Shown: piece by piece, positions 22,891-33,722 of the stretch
Layout: every line of letters begins with the position of its first letter
Position numbering within the stretch: the stretch's first letter is position 1
Source of the DNA: Asterella californica
Taxonomy: Eukaryota; Streptophyta; Marchantiopsida; Marchantiales; Aytoniaceae
Direction of reading: 5' to 3'
Length of the DNA: 64,000 nt
NCBI GenBank assembly: GCA_036924285.1
Contig: JAYKYS010000010.1
Coordinates: 11,383,001-11,447,000, forward strand
Program-made: the position numbers and the translations under genes
The notes under the pieces: generated by a model
The model's database searches: none
What the model was told of the DNA's origin: nothing
Seen by the model: the letters and a program-made list of their open reading frames with translations, nothing else

Positions 22891-23850
22891 ATGGCGGAGT
22901 CCGTGTCTTTGATCACTGGAGAGAAGCTCGACAAGAACAACTACCAAGTGTGGAAGTTCCAGATGAAGATTTTCCTGCAGGGACAAGATCTATGGGATCT
23001 TATCATTGAGGAGGAGAAAGCGCCTGAAGTGCCAATTTCTGACCCGAAATTCAAGGAGTGGAAGAAGCGCTCATATCAGGCTATTCACTACATCGCACTG
23101 ACAGTCTCATCATCGATGATCGATCATATTCAGGATTGCGATACGCTCAAGAAAGCTTGGGATGCACTCGCGCGTCTGTTTCAATCCGGAACAGAGGCGT
23201 AGAAGCTACAATTGCTACAGCAGTTCAACACCGTGAAGAAGGGGTCGATGTGCATCAACGACTACGTGAACCATGTCAAGCAGCTCGTGGATCAACTATC
23301 TTCTGTCAAAGTCGAGATTGATCCCACTGTCTTGATCGGAGTCACATTGCAAGGACTACCTGCAGAGTACAAACAGTTCATAACATCGATTTCGATCAGA
23401 GAACTTCTTCCGCGGTTTGATGAGCTTGTTCCTATGATGTTAAGAGAGGAGGTGCGCCTACTGGGGAGTTCTACTTCGACGGGTCAGCAAGAATCTGTCT
23501 ATTTTGTAGGTTCTGGAGGATCTAGAGGTAGGGGTCGTGGCAAAGGTGTTGGACATGGACGAGGTCGCGGACATCAATAACAATCGCAACAGCTGCAGAA
23601 TCAGCAGAACCAGCAACAGTCTGGTTCCAACAACAATCAGAGAAGAGCGCTTGGTTCTTGCAACTACTGCAAGAAGCAAGGCCACAATGCGAATCAGTGC
23701 TACAAGAAGCAGAACGATCAAAGACAACACGACAACAACCCCCAACAAGGTAACAGCAACCAGCAAGGCTATGCAGTCATTGAGCATGTCTATTCGGAGC
23801 AGTTGCTGATTACTACGCATCAGAGTTATGCGGCTTCGAGCCACAGACTG
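22891..23850 (+). pseudogene. Copia Gag, broken
   Basis: It starts at an ATG after the leader. The N-terminus has the usual Copia Gag pattern (LDKNNYQVWKFQMKIFLQGQ), followed by a helical Gag body, a Gly/Arg-rich stretch and a CCHC knuckle (CNYCKKQGHNANQC, about 23660-23703). Two nonsense codons interrupt one frame: TAG at 23200-23202 (probably Trp) and TAA at 23578-23580 (probably Gln). Around 23790-23800 the reading must shift frame to enter the protease. Gag is therefore a pseudogene, although its domain order is intact. Confidence 0.88.
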
Positions 23851-24626
23851 ACTGGGTGGTCGACTCCGGCGCCACCAGTCACATGACTCCTCATCGGGAG
23901 TGGTTTAGTTCACTCGAGCCTGTGGAGACTCCACAGTTTATGGTGACAGGAGATGACACCAAGCACAAGATCCAGCACAAGGGTAACATTCCACTTGACA
24001 TTCCTGCTTCAACGTTTACTGGTATACTGAATGTCTTACATGTACCCACATTGACTAGAAACCTCATATATGTAGGACAGTTGATACAGCAGGGTCTGCA
24101 AGTGCGCTTCAATAAAGATGGATGCTTTATTGAAGATTCGAATAGCACTGTCATAGCTCGAGGTATCAAGAGTGATAGACTGTTTAAACTAGATGCATCT
24201 GCGCCTAAGTTACATGCTGCCATGTATGGACAGAGTGGTCCAGTAGTGTCTGACATTGACATCTGGCACAAGCGAATTGGGCACATGAACTTTCAGAGGC
24301 TGAAAAGTCTTCCGAGTTCTGACCTGGTTACAGGTCTGCCCAAATTTGAATCTAGTGAGCCCACTGGAGTCTGTGCAGCATGTCAATTTGGCAAGCAAGT
24401 TAGACAGCCCTTTAAGGGATCAGGTAGTAGAGCGAACAAGCTTTTGGAGCTTGTTCATACTGATGTATGGATTGCTTCTCAGCCAAGTATGACAAGTTTT
24501 CAGTACTTCGCGTCGTTCATTGATGACCATTCGCGTTATACTTGGATCTATTTGTTGAGAAACAAGTCCTCTGCCGAAGTACTGTCATCATTTCAGACTT
24601 TCCGCAAGTTGGTGGAGAAACAGTAG
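23851..24626 (+). pseudogene. Copia protease and N-terminal integrase
   Basis: The aspartic protease is marked by WVVDSGATSHMT at about 23850-23885, with the ordinary DSG triplet. The GAG-pre-integrase zinc domain follows (WHKRIGHMN...CAACQFGK) and then the start of the integrase core with HTDVW and FIDDHSRYTWIYLL. The frame ends at TAG 24624-24626, where homology to integrase moves into the next frame, so a small indel lies near 24620-24640. Confidence 0.88.
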
Positions 24627-25516
24627 CATCTATCCTCTGTCTGAGATCTGATGGAGGAGGCGAGTTTCTTTCTGGAGAGTTCGATGCATATCTGCGTGAG
24701 CATGGCATTCGACGCCAGAAGACCTGCAGTTACAGTCCGCAGCAGAATGGGATTGCGGAGCGCAAGAATCGACACATAGTAGAAGCTGCTTGTGTGATGT
24801 TGAACGAGAAGACCATGCCTAGACCTTACTGGACAGAAGCTGTTTCATGTGCGGTGTATCTGATGAACCGGACGTCTACAGCGGCCGTCCACAACAAGAC
24901 ACCGATGGAGGTCTTCACAGGCAGTAAACCTGATTACTCTTTCCTTAAAGTTTTCGGATGTATCTGTTATGTGCACATACCTGATGAAAGACGTAAGAAA
25001 CTAGATCCGAAAGCAAATAGATGTATCTTCCTTGGTTGTGCTTCTGATACGAAAGGATATAGGTGCTACAATCCTTCGGCCAAGCAGTTCTATATCAGTA
25101 GAGATGTCGTTTTTGATGAGCTACAGTCTTGGTTTGCACCTGCACCTGTCGTAGTCATTCCTGTACCTACTGTAGAACCAAGGAGTCAGTCCATTGTAGT
25201 ACCTCAGAGTAGTATGTTGAGTGGAGGATCTCGAGAAGTCACTGATTCCATATCAGAATCTGTTGCACACAGAGCTGTTGTTAACGCTGGAGTCCACGTA
25301 ACACAGCCTAGTGGAACTAGTGTAGTTTCTACACAAGATGAGCGCGTGCTATTGCAGCGTATGTTTGACTCATCCAGATATGTGGATCTTCCACATCCGC
25401 TGGATACTTTGTCCCAGACCTTGGCGTCTACGTCAGATCAGTTGCAAGGGGAGGTGACTAGTGCACCGATTACCTCTCGCAGATCTGAGCGGACAAAACA
25501 TCCATCCAGTGAGTAG
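24627..25516 (+). pseudogene. Copia integrase, C-terminal part
   Basis: Open in a different frame from the preceding piece. It contains the second catalytic Asp (LRSDGGGEFLS) and the Glu of QQNGIAERKNRHIVE, then the Copia integrase tail with VFGCICYVHIPDERRKKLDP and FLGCASDTKGYRCYNP. A low-complexity Val/Pro/Ser linker leads towards RT. The frame ends at 25514-25516; the RT frame already overlaps it, so one more shift is needed here. Confidence 0.88.
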
Positions 25517-26450
25517 GTATATGCATGAAGGTTTTCTTGCTGCGCACCATGCATATATGACCAATGTTCTTCAGGAACAGGAACCGAGTTCGCTTGAGGA
25601 GGCGATGCACAAGACCCAATGGGTAAGTGCTATGGAAGCTGAACTTGCTGTGCTTCATTACCAACAGACTTGGGAGTTGGTAGACCTACCTCAGGGTAAG
25701 AAAGCGATTGGTTGTAGGTGGGTCTTCAAGGTCAAGCGCAACTCGGATGGTACCGTGTGTCAGTACAAGGTCAGATTGGTAGCTAAGGGCTACGCACAAC
25801 AACATGGAGTGGATTTTGAGGAGACCTTTGCTCCTGTTGCGAAGATGGTGACTATTCGAACAGCAGTTGCAGTTGCAACTCAGAAAGGTTGGAAGATGCA
25901 TCAGATGGACTTCAAGAACGCTTTCCTCAACGGCGATCTTGAGGAGGAGGTCTACATGCAGCAACCTCCTGGTTATGAGGATCTTAAGTTTCCTTCCCGT
26001 GTATGTAAGTTACGGAAGGCTCTCTATGGACTGAAACAAGCACCAAGAGCATGGTATGCAAAGATCAATTCTTACTTGCAGTCTCTTGGTTTCCACCTTT
26101 GTAGTTCAGACTCTACCTTGTATTCGTTGCAAATACAATACCGGATTGTTGTGATCACCATCTATGTTGATGACTTGATCATTAGCGGTAACTTTGAGGA
26201 GCTTATTTCCCAGATCAAGGATCACTTGAAATCCGAGTTCGAGATGATGGACTTAGGAGAACTCAAGTACTTCCTTGCTGTGGAGTTCATTAGAGATGAG
26301 AAGGATGTTTGGCTTGTACAGCGACAATATGCTCTCAGTATGCTTGAGAGATTTGGTATGCTTGATTGCAAACCCATTGCTACACCATTAGAGCAAGGGG
26401 TAAAGCTAGGAGCAGAGGATGGTGAGTTGCTAGATGATCCACGCATGTAA
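25461..26450 (+). pseudogene. Copia reverse transcriptase
   Basis: A clear Copia RT: the fingers/palm block (WELVDLPQGKKAIGCRWVFK), the first Asp block (QMDFKNAFLNGDLEEEVYM), YGLKQAPRAWY, and the active-site YVDD at 26163-26174. It is open up to TAA at 26448-26450, which falls in a conserved stretch directly before the RNase H connection (MVGSLIYLTITRPDLSYAV). That stop was most likely a Tyr codon. Confidence 0.92.
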
Positions 26451-26456
26451 AGACAG

Positions 26457-27179
26457 ATGGTTGGGAGTCTTATCTACTTGACCATCACCAGACCAGACTT
26501 GAGCTATGCTGTCGGTCTGATTAGTCAATTCATGCAGTCACCACGGAGATCACATTTTGAGGCTGTCAAGCGGATCCTCCGCTACGTGAAGTTCTCGATG
26601 CAGTACGGACTTCACTATCGATACGGTGGACCATTGTTGTTACATGGCTACACATATGCTGATTGGGCAGGAAGTGCCGACAGGAGATCCACGTCAGGTT
26701 ACGCTTTTGGACTTGGAAGCGCTGCTATAAGCTGGGCTTCTAAGAAGCAACCCACAGTTGCTTTGTCGTCCACGGAAGTAGAGTACCGAGGAGTAACGAA
26801 CGCAACATGCGAATCGATTTGGCTTCGATGTCTGCTATCTGATATTGGTGTGGAGTGTACAGATCCTATTGTTGTATATACAGACAACATTAGCAGCATG
26901 AAGTTAGCTAGTAATCCTATTTTCCATGCTAGGACGAAGCACATTGAGGTGCACTATCACTTTATTAGAGAGAAGGTCCTTGCAGGAGAGATTGAGCTCA
27001 GTTATGTGAGCACAGGAGATCAGGTTGCCGATATCTTCACTAAGGCATTGCCTAGAGATAAGTTTGATGCTTTCAGACATTGTCTAGGAGTACAGGATGT
27101 AGAGATGAGCTTGAAGGGGAGTGTTGATATAGTCCCAAGCTCTAGTAGATCGACGGCTACCATTAGCCGGAGTGGTTAG
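26457..27179 (+). pseudogene. Copia RNase H and C-terminus
   Basis: Same frame as the RT. It has the standard connection (RPDLSYAVGLISQFM), the RNase H YADWAGSADRRSTSGY block, the Glu of SSTEVEYRG, and the closing KHIEVHYHFIREKV...VADIFTKALPRDKF. It would normally be fused to RT; the single nonsense codon at 26448-26450 separates them. The reading frame runs into the 3' LTR, as is common for Copia. Confidence 0.92.
27113..27121 (+). promoter_or_regulatory. Copia polypurine tract
   Basis: GAAGGGGAG directly precedes the TGTTGA start of the 3' LTR, as expected for the plus-strand primer. Confidence 0.85.
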
Positions 27180-27354
27180 GGTTGTTAGAGTTAGTTAGAG
27201 GGCTAACCCACCATTAGGGTTTCTCTTGTACTCACCTCCACTATATATACAGAGAGAGGCAAAGCCTCTCTCATCTCATTCCTATTTTACTTCCTTGTCT
27301 ACTCGCTCTCTCTCTCTCTTCTTGGAGTGTCCTCGAAGTATCGATCTTTCTACA
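27122..27354 (+). repeat. Copia 3' LTR
   Basis: 233 bp copy of 11895-12125, with four substitutions and one additional CT unit. Confidence 0.92.
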
Positions 27355-28857
27355 CATTTCTGAGAGTAGGAAGCACTACCGAGCTGAAGGAGTCTCCTGT
27401 AGATTCCCGGAAGCAGACATTGAAGGTGATTGAAGAAGAATCGGAGGTGGAGCCCTGATCGATCAAGAAGCAGCAGGGCATAGCACAAGATTGATGATAG
27501 AAGCAGCTCTGTGGGGTCGCATTGGAGCTGAGGTGGAGCCGGAAGCGTACAAAAGACTGAAGGCACTATGGGAAGCAACCAGAAGACTGTTTGAGGTTCT
27601 TCCCATATTCTCTTCTCTTCTCATCGCTTCTCGCCCCTGGTTTAGTGTTCCCCGCGCTTCCCCGATTATTTGCAGGAAATCCATCGATCATTTTCCCCAT
27701 CCCGAATTTTCCTATTGTGAAATTGGGCGCGGAAGCGCTGTCCAATTTTCGACAGCCATCTTCTCGCTTCTTCTCGAGCTATAATCGAGCTTCCCTGTCC
27801 GTCGTTCTCAAATTCGATCTCTCAACTATCAATTTCTCTACCCTATCGCACCTCTACTCTCGAATCCATGGACAGAAGATGCTTCGGAAGATCTGAACAT
27901 CCTCGGAAGACGCTTCTGAAATCTAAACAATCTTTAGAAGACGCTTCTGGATGTCTGAAGTCTTCGGAAGACGACTGTGTGTAATTCGTATCAAGAGTGG
28001 ATTGGATTTGCTTTTGTGTTGAGAGAAGCTTGGTACGAATCTTGAGTGACCTGGTGAGTTGTTTGTTGTTTCGAGAAGCTGGAAGTTGGGAACCAGGCCT
28101 GTGCCTCCCGATCTTCCGAGCTTCTCAAATCCACATCTTCCTAGAGAGACTAGAAGACTGAAAAGGCTGGCAGAATGTGCGAGAAGACGTGAGGGTCCTT
28201 TACGGGTCTCTTCTGTCAGACCCATAGCAGCCTATTCCTTCTTCTTCCTGAACTTAGAAGAGAGATGTGAGAAGTCTTGCTGGCAAAATCTGGAGAGAAT
28301 GGTCGAGAGTCATGTCTTCCCATCATGCAACAAGCTTCTTCTGAGTGTGTACGAGAGGTGAGGAGTCGGAAGAACAGAGCGTGAATGTCTTGTGTTTGTT
28401 GTGAGGTTAGATTGCGTGTCGAAGCAGAAGACAGGTGAGATCAATGAAGGGAAGCCTAGCTGCGGGAAGTCTTCCGAGAACGTCATTGAATCAGAAGCTA
28501 TCCCGGGAGTCTTCCTGGAGGTCACTATCACAACAGGAGCCCACGACCATCTTCTGAACTTTTCATACACTCTATTTCTCGCATATCTTGTATCTTCTGT
28601 TAGGAAGTAGGATGAAATGCAAGGTTATCTTCTTAAGAATCCATGCGATGCCTTGCTTAGTTAAGATTGATTAGATATTGCTCGGAAGACGAGAGGAACT
28701 TAGGAAGCACTGTTAGAATCCCGGAAGACGGAGTAGCTGTCTTCTGGAAGACTAGATTCGTCTTCTGAGAGTGGAAGCTAGACTGTGAGAACTTGGGAAG
28801 GACTGAGTCTTCGACTCAAAATAAGTGTGTGTGGCTTAGTGTAATAGAGCTTGAAGT
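27355..28857. other. GAAGAC-rich flank of the Copia insertion, no recognised gene
   Basis: A purine-rich stretch with many GGAAGAC and CTTCGGAAG motifs, richer in GC than most of the window. Several ORFs of 70-100 codons exist on both strands but none has a recognisable motif. It may be the 5' part of the pseudogene that starts at 28858. Confidence 0.35.
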
Positions 28858-29275
28858 ATGTCGATGCATCCTCGAGGATTGGTGTTATCGGCAGTAAAGT
28901 TGACCGAGGCCAAACCCTTCATCAAGGAGTTGAGTCTCGACTTCTTCTTTTGGGACTGGAACCTCGTAGATCAGGATCTTCTGGAGGAGGTCTGGGCAGC
29001 ATTACCTCCCCGCAACCGTGTACCTGCGAAGGCAGGAGTTGCTCGAGGAAGACCATCTTCTTGGACAGCAGAATGGTGACGTAAGGCTTTCCACAGGCCA
29101 GAAGCAAAGAACAAGGGGTACGAGTTAGAGAAGAAGATCCTACCCATGATCTCGGAGAAATAGCATGTGCTTGGGAGCACATCTTGCCTCTTCCTGGAGG
29201 ACAAACAGGGAAGAAACGGATGGAAGGTCGAAGCTTACCGGGAGCCGCAGAAGCGTCTTCTGATGAAGCTGTTCC
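28858..29275 (+). pseudogene. Fragment of an unidentified protein gene with two stops
   Basis: One plus frame runs from ATG 28858 to the junction with the Copia fragment. It contains LSLDFFFWDWNLVDQDLLEE, RVPAKAGVARGRPSSWTAEW and YREPQKRLLMKLFPPIFG. It is broken by TGA at 29080-29082 (probably Trp, after the TAEW motif) and by TAG at 29161-29163. Similarity to the Copia leader begins at about 29276, so the 3' end is lost. The look is that of repeat-associated proteins I associate with bryophyte genomes, but I cannot name a domain. Confidence 0.45.
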
Positions 29276-29875
29276 CACCCATATTCGGAACAGGATTTGT
29301 TTTAGACTCAAGTCCTAAAACTTTCATTTTGATCAAAAAAGATCTAATTGAAAATCTGCCGCTGGAAATCTCCAAATCGACTTAAACTTGGCCGAGTACA
29401 CAATTCGCACCTTCTGAACAAGACAGCCTTAAAAGGACTGATCGACAGACTTCAGCGAGAAAAAATCATCTAGGCCTCCGAAATCGAGTTCAAAGTTTCT
29501 GGTGACGAAAGAAACGGTTTCGTCTCACGCGAACGCATCAGCAGGATAGTGCTCAACATCATGCACAACTCCGGCTGCTCTCTCCTGTACTCCAATCTCC
29601 ATCTTGCTCATCAGCAAGGGACACACGCTCTCACCAGCTCTGATACCATGTAGAAAGATCGATACTTCGAGGACACTCCAAGAAGAGAGAGCGAGTAGAC
29701 AAAGAAGTAAAATAGGAATGAGATGAGAGAGGCTTTTCCTCTCTCTGTATATATATTGGTGGTGAGTACAAAGGAAACCCTAATGGTGGGTTAGCCCTCT
29801 AACTAACTCTAACAACCTTAACCACTCCGGCTAATGTTAGCCGTCGATCTACTGGAGCTTGGGACTATATCAACA
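29276..29875 (-). mobile_element. Truncated minus-strand copy of the Copia family (LTR plus leader)
   Basis: The LTR is 29649-29875 (minus), then the primer site GCTCTGATACCA (29637-29648 on the plus strand), then leader sequence down to about 29276, where similarity stops before Gag. It lacks coding sequence and the second LTR. It diverges visibly more from the Copia at 11895-27354 than that element's LTRs do from each other. Its leader is not interrupted at the position where E1 sits in the other copy. Confidence 0.9.
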
Positions 29876-30260
29876 GAAATGATAACTTGATGACACTGGT
29901 AACATTGTACGCATTGTCTATCGATTTTTCTCCACTATAGATGACCGGCTTGGTTCACGATTTCTTCTTCGTCCCTCTTGGATTGAGTCTGGTTCATATT
30001 CTGCATCTAGAGAGTCTTCATTCCCCGATGGACTTCCATAATGATCTGAGTCATCATTGGAATTCGACATCATTTCTCTGTCACTTACATCATATGATCT
30101 AAGTGACAACTGAGCATAACAACGGTCAACCAAAAAATTCCTACCACTCGCTCATGCTTTTAGTGCTCAGTCATTGAACTTCTAGTATCCAAGCAAACTA
30201 CCTACATCCATTTTGTATCCATAGCATTCTCTTCCTTGAGCAATAATAGAATCATTCCAA
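29876..30260. other. Non-coding, nothing recognised
   Basis: Only short ORFs without recognised motifs (for example 29918-30133, minus). Confidence 0.35.
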
Positions 30261-30955
30261 GTCACTCCAAGCTTTTTATACAAGCAAGGCACATAGAAGC
30301 TCCTGGTACTTTTTCTCCGATGAGTCGTAAGTATTAACACTTTGTCTAAGAGCGATCCTCTATTGCTCACTCTAAGAGCAATCCCTCTCTTGAAAAACTA
30401 TTCATGTCTTCTATCTCTTCTCTCATCTCACTATTTCTCCGCAAAATGGAGAAACTCAAAATCCACCTCGATAATTGTTTGTAAGGAGAACTATGTTAGT
30501 TGTACTAATATTCTGTCGTTTGTCACTTCAAGCTATTAGATTCCATATCAACACAAGCAAGACACTGGATAGAAGTTTTTGATTTCCTTTTCTTCGGAGA
30601 GTCGTAGACACTAACTCTTGCTCTAAGAGAAATCCTCTATTGCTCACTCTATGCCTTATGAGGAACCCTTCTCTTAAAAAAACGTTCAATCTTTTGTCTC
30701 TTTTCTCACCTCTACGTTTCTTGCAAAGTGGAAGTCATGTGAAACTTGATGTCCACCTCGACAATCGTCTGCAAGGAGACCTATGTTAGTTGTACCAGTT
30801 TTCTGTTCCCCGTCACTCTAAGCTTGAAGATTTCATATCCAACACAAGCAAGACACATCTGATAGAAACTCTCGGTGTTTTTTTCTCGGAGAGTAATAAG
30901 CACTAACTCTTGCTCTACAAGCAATCATCTATTGCTCACCCCACGCTCTATGATG
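30261..30955. repeat. Diverged tandem repeat, period about 273-291 bp, 2.4 copies
   Basis: The marker ACAAGCAAG recurs at 30280, 30553 and 30844. It is followed each time by GATAGAAG-like sequence, a TCGGAGAGT-like segment, ACTAACTCTTGCTCTA, ATCCTCTATTGCTCAC and, in two copies, CACCTCGA(T/C)AATYGT and TATGTTAGTTGTACYA. On the minus strand each unit contains an SNRG-like open patch, so they may be decayed repeated exons. Confidence 0.7.
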
Positions 30956-33442
30956 ATGTTGCAATGCGCATGTGTGTCACTTGATAGACTGATTGAAGGA
31001 TGACGATACACACGATAATGTCATGAACAAGTGATAGAGGTATCACTTCTCATATGGAGATGGAGCGCAATGGAGCGTGCTTGTAGATACTACTTAAAGC
31101 GTCAACAAAGATTATTTGAAAGAGCGTCGAGTTTCGAGATTTTTACGCTGAAGATCGTGCAAAAATTCTGCTGTGATTTTTACAATTAGATCTTAATGAG
31201 CTTTTTGGATACCTACGTGAGGGGAGCGTCTAGTGATGAAGATAAAAAGTGATCCATGTATCACTTTTGGGGACTACAAGGACTTTTATTGGTTTTTTGG
31301 CAAAATCAAAAGTTAAGAAAATTGAGAAGTGATCACTTCTAGTTTCACAAAAAGATTTTTGCCAATTTTTGTAAGATTGAGACAAGAAGAAATCAGAGTT
31401 TTTCCACATATTGTAGTTAAAGCTACAGAGCTCGTTTACATGAGAACCTAGTATCATTGGAAAACTTGGAGTTTAGCTTGGAGTTGTAATGTCACCAAAA
31501 TCTTAAAGTTTGGACCAGTGGATCACGAATTAGAGATTTTTCCAGTAATAAAGATAGAAGTGATACTTATATCACTTCACGACTTGAGATAGCGACATCT
31601 CTTTGTAGGAGCAGTGATTTGTGACGAGTGAAATACCATTAGAAAGTTTTTTTGCGGTCTATTTGACAAGAGTGACTAAATTTTGTTCACTGTAATTGAG
31701 AGGAGATCGAGAATACTAGTAGTTCGCTGTAAAGTCTATATATTAAATATACTATGTATTAATATAATTTCCACTATTTGTCTTTCAGTAACATATTTCT
31801 ACAAAAGTCTAGTCGTGTTGAACAGCAACATGAAAATTTTACTATCCGATTGAACACCCAAGTATAAAAAGTTTGGGCGTTCCGTCACCTTTTAATTAAG
31901 AAATGAAAAAGCCAAAATACCATCCAAGTGCAATTTCAGAAACAGTACTTAATTGTTTCAATACTACATTTCCTACATTTTTCTAAGTATAAGGTATTTA
32001 AATTAAACCAATCCTCGTCTTAAATGTTCCGACAAAACCTGTCACTCTCAAATAAAAAATACTTTTGGCTGAGGATTTTGATTTCTATTTGCCTGCATTA
32101 TTTTTTCTCTATGCAAATTGGTTTCTCATGGAGAGTAGGCTAAGACCAAAAGAAAATCTATATATTTTTCCCTGGAATTGACGTTTGTCCTTTCTGCTCT
32201 AACATTGAGGAGAACACTTTGGATGCATATTTATTTATCTCGGAGCTGAAACGAAATATTTGTATATGTGAATTTGAAAAAATTTAAATCAATTATTTTT
32301 ATCTAACGTGCATAACAGATACTCCGCGTGGAAGATTAATTAGAAGGGACATTTTGCCGATTTTCATGATACAATAGAAATACTGAATACATGGTATATA
32401 TATTCAAAATATTTTCAAACCGGTGGAGATGGTCTAGTGTACAGACTGCAGACTGTCGTCTTTCTCGATCTTTCGCGGACTCGACTCCGTTTTCTCCACG
32501 GTGTGGCCCCATCCGACAGGATAAGCAGAAAGCTTCACGCGGCGGGATGCGAAACATACGCGGTGACCGCCCCAGTCGAAGGGCACAGTTGCGAGCGAAC
32601 CATGACAAATTGGCGCACTGCACGTCGTACTGTAGTGAGCTAGAGCTGAGATAACTTCACAGACGGGCGAGTCCATGAGGGTAGGACGGAGTTTGCAGTT
32701 GTGGTAGGGACCGTAGGGTGGTGGGGAGTGCAGCCGGCCCTAAAAATGACCCGAGGGGTTACACTCCGCTCCAAACTTTGTCGAGTCTTCGCTCTTCGTA
32801 GTATATGTATCGAACGAGTTCCCCTTTATGTCCATGGCCAGAGCGAGAAGTAGCACTTTCATGGAGCCGGTTCTTCTGAATGGTTCAGAAGATCTTCGTG
32901 TGAACTAGCTGATCGCTTTAGTACATTAGAGAAGCAGTTCTTCGTGTGCCGGTTTTCGTAGTCGACCGTCCTTGCGTGCCTCGTTGGTTCTTGTTGCTAG
33001 GTAATACTTCCGTTTTGGTGTATAGCAGGTTGTTTGCTCGGGACTGATTAGGATTCCCGGCATCGTTTAGCTCGTTGCACGTAGAAGCGCCTAGAAGACT
33101 GCTTGTGAGTCGTTTCTTGGATTTAGACTCGCGGGAAACTTTACATTACGGGCTCAGGCCCTCTTTATCTTACGCATCTCCTGATTTGTGCAACATGGCG
33201 TCCTCTGTACGCCTTGTGTATAGATAGGGTATGCAAGAGCAACCCGGCGAGTGGGCAGTGTGGTGAACCTATATGTTCATATGCACAATCATTTGCCTTA
33301 CAATTTTCAGCAGTATAAGCGAATTTTGATTTCTATCTTCATCTAGATGTATGTGGGTAGTACCTGTGAAGACGCGTTGATGAATTTAGTCAGTTAGAGT
33401 TGAATTTTTACTCAGGGATTGCAAGAGCTGTTCCTGCCTTTC
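30956..33442. other. AT-rich non-coding DNA, with a GC-richer patch at about 32420-32760
   Basis: Repeated GTGATCACTTC/ATCACTT motifs occur between 31040 and 31580. The patch at 32420-32760 has higher GC and overlapping ORFs on both strands (about 70-95 codons), none with a recognised motif. It may be a promoter or first-exon region of an unrecognised gene. Confidence 0.3.
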
Positions 33443-33473
33443 AAACAACTGTTACCGTTGGTAACAGTTGTTT
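33443..33473 (+). repeat. 14 bp perfect hairpin followed by a T run
   Basis: AAACAACTGTTACC (33443-33456), loop GTT, then the exact reverse complement (33460-33473), running directly into further T residues. The form is that of a compact hairpin terminator or small hairpin RNA. In a nuclear plant context its role is unknown. Confidence 0.7.
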
Positions 33474-33494
33474 TTTTATCTTGGAGAAGACGAG

Positions 33495-33722
33495 GATTAC
33501 AAATGTACCCGCGCTTCTGAAGGCTTGCGCTTCGTGAAGTAAATGGTATTGGTTGAATTTCTTCGTATGAGTCTTCATCCATTGTAGCATCCATTGTAGC
33601 TGACTAGGCGACTAAGACGATGATTACAAGTATCCCGCGCTTCTGAAGGCCTGCGCTTCGTGAAGTAAATGGTATTGGTTGAATCTCTTCATATGAGTCT
33701 TCATCCACTGTAGCCGATTAGG
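33495..33722. repeat. Tandem duplication, two copies, period 127 bp
   Basis: GATTACAA followed by CGCGCTTCTGAAGG and CTTCATCCA...GTAGC occurs at 33495 and again at 33622 with few differences. The unit contains GTGAAGTAAATGGTATTGG. The short minus ORF at 33412-33594 runs through the first copy and into the hairpin. Confidence 0.8.

Larger units (their letters stand above)
11895..27354 (+). mobile_element. Ty1/Copia LTR retrotransposon, split by a nested Gypsy element
   Basis: Two near-identical 231/233 bp direct repeats (11895-12125 and 27122-27354), starting TGTTGATATAG and ending TCTACA, bracket an initiator-Met primer site, a Copia Gag, protease, integrase, RT and RNase H in the Copia order, and a purine tract. 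Removing the Gypsy element at 12242-22330 leaves about 5.4 kb, a normal Copia length. ATTTCT occurs just outside both ends, offset by one base on the right, and may be an imperfect target duplication. The coding region carries several stops and frameshifts, so the copy is non-autonomous. Confidence 0.93.

Noticed and set aside
27355..29875. A single non-autonomous LTR element between the Copia 3' LTR and the inverted LTR
   Set aside because: The two LTRs are in opposite orientation, and only one has an adjacent primer site, so they are ends of different insertions.
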